Source: CBDAPX01 sp965198725 (GTDB taxonomy: Bacteria; Pseudomonadota; Alphaproteobacteria; Rhodobacterales; Rhodobacteraceae). Taken from it: a stretch of 64,000 nucleotides of DNA. Positions 60,863 to 64,000 of this stretch are shown piece by piece. Location: NCBI GenBank assembly GCA_965198725.1, contig CBDAPX010000001.1, positions 1,922,001 through 1,986,000 of the forward strand. Reading direction: 5' to 3'. A program made the translations under genes and the position numbers. The notes under the pieces were generated by a model. The model ran no database searches. It saw only the letters and a list, made by a program, of their open reading frames with translations, and was not told where the DNA came from. Every line of letters starts with the position of its first letter. Position 1 is the stretch's first letter.

Positions 60863-62530
60863 ATGAGCAGCCAACGCTTGATTTACCTGCCTTTGGGCGG
60901 GGCCGGTGAAATTGGAATGAACGCCTATGTCTATGGCTATGGCGCGCCGGGAGAGGAGCGTTTGATCCTTGTCGATATCGGTGTGACCTTCCCGGATATG
61001 GACGGGACGCCAGGTGTTGACCTGATCCTGCCGGATCTTGCCTGGTTGCAAGACCGTGCTGATCGGTTAGAGGCCGTGTTCATCATGCATGGGCACGAAG
61101 ACCACATTGGCGCCTTGGCGCATACCTATGAGGCGCTTGGAGCGCCCATTTATGCGCGGGCTTTTACGGCCAATCTTGCGCGGCGCAAAATGGATGAATA
61201 CAGCCATCCTGAGGATGCGGTGATCACGGCCTCAGCCTGGCCTGAGACCGTGCAGGCCGGCCCGTTTAAGGTGGGTTTCCTGCCGGCATCCCATTCCATT
61301 CCGGAAAGCGCGGCGCTTGTCATCGACAGCCCGGACAGGCGCGTCGTTCACAGTGGCGACTTCAAGCTGGATGCAGAGCCGGTTGTCGGCGAGCCGTTTG
61401 ATGCAGAGCTTTGGGCCGACGTCAGCAAGACTGGGGTCAAGGCGCTGGTCTGTGACAGCACAAACGTGTTTTCTGGCCATCCGGGCCGATCCGAAAGCGA
61501 GGTCGGCCCAAATATCGAAAAGCTGGTTGCGGGTGCTCAGGGCATGGTGGTAGCCACGACCTTTGCCAGCAATGTGGCGCGGTTGAAAACGCTGGCCGAG
61601 GCAGGCGAGCGGGCCGGGCGGTCCATCGTTCTGATGGGGCGCGCGATGCGGCGGATGGTTGAGGCGGCGGTTCAGACCGGTATTTTGGCCGATTTTCCGT
61701 CCGTGGTAAGCCCCGAAGATGCGCGGGACATCCCACGCGCAAACCTGATGTTGCTGGCAACAGGCAGTCAGGGCGAGCGTCGGGCCGCCAGCGCGCAGCT
61801 GGCGCGTGGTAAGTATCAGGGTATGGAGATGAAAGAGGGCGACCTGTTCCTGTTTTCGTCCAAAACCATTCCCGGCAACGAAAAGGGTGTCATCCGCATC
61901 ATCAACCAGTTTTCGGAAATGGGCGTGGATGTCGTGGATGACAGCAGTGGCCTTTACCATGTATCCGGCCACGCCAATCGGCCCGATCTGGAGCGGTTGC
62001 ACCAGATTGTCCAACCCCAGATGCTGATCCCCATGCATGGTGAACATCGGCATTTGAGGGAGCATGCCAAGTTGGGCGAGGCAGCGGGCATTTCCAGCGT
62101 TGTTTGCGTCAACGGCATGATGCTGGACCTGTCAGGAAATGCGCCCAAGGTGGCCGAATATATCGAAACCGGCCGCACTTATCTGGATGGATCGGTCCAG
62201 ATCGGCGCACTGGATGGTGTGGTGCGCGACCGCATTCGCATGGCGCTGAACGGGCATGTGATTGTCACGGCTATTCTGGACGACGAAAATGAGCCTGTGG
62301 GCGAGGCGTGGTGCGAGATTATGGGCCTGCCAGAAACAGGGTCATCCAAGGCGCCGCTTGTCGAAGTGCTGGAAGAGGATTTGACCCAATTCCTGATGCG
62401 CGCGGATGCCAAGACGCTCAAAGACGATGACAAGCTGGAAGAAAACCTGCGACGCATCGCGCGGCAAACCAGCCTGAGCGAGATTGGCAAAAAGCCGGAA
62501 ACAACGATTATTATCAGCCGGTTGGGCTGA
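60863..62530 (+). CDS. rnj: Ribonuclease J
   Basis: Metallo-beta-lactamase/beta-CASP RNase of 555 residues, with 5'-3' exo- and endonuclease activity in the family, acting in rRNA maturation and mRNA decay. Active-site blocks are HGHEDHIGAL, ASHSIPES, HSGDFKLD and, in the beta-CASP part, ATGSQGE and VSGHANR, with PMHGEHRHL near residue 390. It is the usual third gene after birA and coaX in Rhodobacterales. A HAD gene follows one base after the stop. Confidence 0.95.
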   Translation: MSSQRLIYLPLGGAGEIGMNAYVYGYGAPGEERLILVDIGVTFPDMDGTPGVDLILPDLAWLQDRADRLEAVFIMHGHEDHIGALAHTYEALGAPIYARAFTANLARRKMDEYSHPEDAVITASAWPETVQAGPFKVGFLPASHSIPESAALVIDSPDRRVVHSGDFKLDAEPVVGEPFDAELWADVSKTGVKALVCDSTNVFSGHPGRSESEVGPNIEKLVAGAQGMVVATTFASNVARLKTLAEAGERAGRSIVLMGRAMRRMVEAAVQTGILADFPSVVSPEDARDIPRANLMLLATGSQGERRAASAQLARGKYQGMEMKEGDLFLFSSKTIPGNEKGVIRIINQFSEMGVDVVDDSSGLYHVSGHANRPDLERLHQIVQPQMLIPMHGEHRHLREHAKLGEAAGISSVVCVNGMMLDLSGNAPKVAEYIETGRTYLDGSVQIGALDGVVRDRIRMALNGHVIVTAILDDENEPVGEAWCEIMGLPETGSSKAPLVEVLEEDLTQFLMRADAKTLKDDDKLEENLRRIARQTSLSEIGKKPETTIIISRLG

Positions 62531-62531
62531 C

Positions 62532-63170
62532 ATGTCTGTTGTCTTTGACCTGAATGGCACGCTGATCGACAGCTTGCCGACGATTACGCAAACGGCCAAC
62601 AGCCTCTTGTCGGAAAACGGTTTGCCGGACCTGTCTTCACAGGTGGTTGGCAGCTTTGTCGGCTTGGGCGAACAGGTGTTTCTGGATCGGTTGATCGCTG
62701 CGACCGCGCTGGAGGCTGGCAATCGGCCTGCGCTGATGGAGCGGTTTATCGCGATTTACAAGGAGGTGTCGCAGGACACGCATTTATTTGCTGGCGTGCG
62801 CGAAGCATTGGATCAGTTCGCAGCCGATGGCGTGCCGATGGGGCTGTGCACCAACAAACCGGGTGGCCCAACCGAGGTTGTGCTGCAAACAACCGATCTG
62901 GCCCGGTATTTCGATGTTGTGGCCGCGGGCGATACGCTGCCCGTGCGCAAGCCCGATCCGGCGCCTTTGCACCATGCTTTTGAGGCAATTGGCGCAGGTG
63001 TCTATGTCGGGGACAGCGAAACGGACGCCAAAACGGCGGAGGCGGCCTCTGTGCCCTTCGTGCTGTTTACCGAAGGGATCCGCGTCAGTCCGCTGAGCGA
63101 TATTCCGCATGACGCCGCGTTTGACCGCTTTGATTTGCTGCCCGCGGTGATTTCCTCGCTGAAAGCTTAG
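62532..63170 (+). CDS. HAD-family phosphatase-like protein with Asn in motif I
   Basis: 212-residue HAD protein of the phosphoglycolate phosphatase group. Motif II CTNKPGGP, motif III RKPDPAPL and motif IV VGDSETDAKTAEAA are normal. Motif I reads FDLNGTLIDS, so the second Asp, the general acid/base of HAD phosphatases, is Asn8 (AAT at 62553). That single-base change should weaken or redirect catalysis. The gene starts directly after the rnj stop and interlocks with the stop of the convergent tautomerase gene. It is a paralogue of the gph at 15257. Confidence 0.85.
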   Translation: MSVVFDLNGTLIDSLPTITQTANSLLSENGLPDLSSQVVGSFVGLGEQVFLDRLIAATALEAGNRPALMERFIAIYKEVSQDTHLFAGVREALDQFAADGVPMGLCTNKPGGPTEVVLQTTDLARYFDVVAAGDTLPVRKPDPAPLHHAFEAIGAGVYVGDSETDAKTAEAASVPFVLFTEGIRVSPLSDIPHDAAFDRFDLLPAVISSLKA

Positions 63171-63394
63171 TCGTCGCTTTTTGCTGCCCGCATGGCGAGC
63201 CCGTCTTCGGTGTGCAATGGAACCCCGGCGAAGCCCCAATCACCACTTTTGATTTCATGAATGCGAACAGATGTGCCCTGTTTCATGGTCCCGCCAGCGA
63301 CTGACACAAAGGCGTCTGTAACCCTTTCAATAATCAGAGCTTTGTCCTTTGCGTCGAAAACGCCTTCCAATACTTGAATGTCTATCAGCGGCAT
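63167..63394 (-). CDS. 4-oxalocrotonate tautomerase-like protein
   Basis: 75-residue member of the tautomerase superfamily. After Met removal the N-terminal Pro (PLIDIQVLEG) would be the catalytic base. KALIIERVTDAFVSVAG and SVRIHEIKSGDWGFAG match the helix and second strand of 4-OT subunits, with an Arg in the usual substrate-binding position. AAGGAGG upstream fixes the ATG at 63394. It is probably a small oligomer; the substrate is unknown. Confidence 0.85.
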   Translation of the reverse strand: MPLIDIQVLEGVFDAKDKALIIERVTDAFVSVAGGTMKQGTSVRIHEIKSGDWGFAGVPLHTEDGLAMRAAKSDD

Positions 63395-63460
63395 CAATAA
63401 ATACCTCCTTGCAAATCCCAAGGACAGGTTGCACGCATTAGAGCGTCAAGCGAAGCGATT

Positions 63461-64000
63461 TTAGCCTGCGCGACGTTTTTCAAAGCTGAGTGCGATAAAG
63501 CTGGGCATGTGATCGCCCATTCCGATGACCTTGCCGCTCTTGTCAGATTTCGCTTTTGATTTCGACCCTGACTTGCTGGACGAACGGCTGGATTTCTTTG
63601 GCTTCTCTTCGATCTCTTCAACCGCTTCCACTTTGGTTTTGGGCACGGGTTCTGGTTTCTTGATCGGATTTTCGAGACGCGGAATTTCCTTTTGAACCAG
63701 CTTTTCGATAGCGTCCAAGTACTTTTCATCGCGGGGGATGCAGATCATGACCGCCTTGCCGTCGCGTCCGGCACGGCCTGTGCGGCCAATTCGGTGGACA
63801 TAGTCCTCGGCATGACTGGGCACATCGAAATTGAAGACATGGCTGACGCTGGGAATGTCGAGGCCGCGTGCGGCCACGTCCGAGGCGACGAGGAACCGCA
63901 GGTTTCCGTCCCGAAAGCCGTCCAGGGTGCGCATCCGCTGGCTTTGATCCAGATCGCCATGGATCGCGGCGGCGTTATAGTCGTATTTTTTCAATGACTT
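63461..64000 (-). CDS. DEAD-box RNA helicase, C-terminal part (partial)
   Basis: The gene enters from the right edge, and only the helicase C-terminal domain is present. Motif V DVAARGLDIP and motif VI HRIGRTGRAGRDG are visible, as is the strand VFNFDVP. The tail after about residue 135 of the visible part is rich in Lys, Ser and Glu (KPKKSSRSSSKSGSKSKAK), as in RhlE-type helicases that unwind RNA in ribosome assembly and decay. The start lies outside the window; the leftmost codons read in frame from base 64000. Confidence 0.9.
   Translation of the reverse strand, partial: KSLKKYDYNAAAIHGDLDQSQRMRTLDGFRDGNLRFLVASDVAARGLDIPSVSHVFNFDVPSHAEDYVHRIGRTGRAGRDGKAVMICIPRDEKYLDAIEKLVQKEIPRLENPIKKPEPVPKTKVEAVEEIEEKPKKSSRSSSKSGSKSKAKSDKSGKVIGMGDHMPSFIALSFEKRRAG

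Noticed and set aside
1..64000. CRISPR arrays, tRNA or rRNA genes, insertion sequences, phage genes
   Set aside because: No regularly spaced repeats, cloverleaf-like genes, transposase motifs or phage structural genes were seen in the gaps or coding frames.

Overview
The window is a gene-dense stretch of an alphaproteobacterial chromosome, most likely a marine Rhodobacterales (Roseobacter-type) bacterium. This rests on the nuo operon layout with Rhodobacterales-type inserted genes (DUF5333 and DUF5337 families, DUF3291 pair), a leucine/isovalerate operon of the ivd-mccB-mccA-mvaB type, GlmU-GlmS next to a Gph phosphatase, a birA-coaX-RNase J string, and short GC-rich intergenic repeats. The genus cannot be named from sequence alone. 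No rRNA, tRNA, CRISPR array, insertion sequence or prophage was seen, and no gap without a gene exceeds about 300 bases.

Layout. 1-6727: a peptide-type ABC transporter double ATPase, ArgE and three tandem M20D amidohydrolases, forming a uptake and deacylation operon. 6724-10131 (minus): LPS glycosyltransferase, Kdo transferase WaaA and MoaA. 10217-15122: a small lipoprotein, then on the minus strand an AlkD-like repair protein, a PNPOx-like protein and GlmU-GlmS. 15257-23833: an accessory zone with Gph, MmgE/PrpD, a DegT-type aminotransferase, a macro-like/2TM/TIR protein, two SDRs, a truncated MFS gene at an apparent deletion scar, and an EEP-family phosphodiesterase. 24018-32891: leucine/isovalerate catabolism. 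32985-38711: an envelope cluster of secreted amidohydrolase, DUF3299 protein, divergent M19 dipeptidase and two outer-membrane proteins. 38885-59261: complete complex I operon nuoA to nuoN, with 13 non-core genes threaded between the 14 subunit genes. 59326-64000: BirA, type III pantothenate kinase, RNase J, a second Gph-like HAD protein, a tautomerase and the C-terminal part of a DEAD-box helicase.

How the genes fit together. Leucine breakdown (Ivd, MccAB, LiuC, MvaB) yields acetyl-CoA and acetoacetate; MccA needs the biotin attached by BirA, encoded about 28 kb away. Complex I oxidises the resulting NADH. The first operon and the envelope cluster both point to use of peptides or N-acylated amino acids.

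The strongest candidate for an undescribed system is the protein at 18524-19837. It joins a macro-like nucleotide-sensing fold, two membrane helices and a TIR domain in one chain, which looks like a self-contained relative of Thoeris-type NAD signalling. Second-tier oddities are the inserted genes of the nuo operon, the envelope cluster with a metal-site-degenerate M19 protein, a HAD phosphatase with Asn in place of its general acid/base Asp, and five convergent gene pairs that all overlap at their stop codons.
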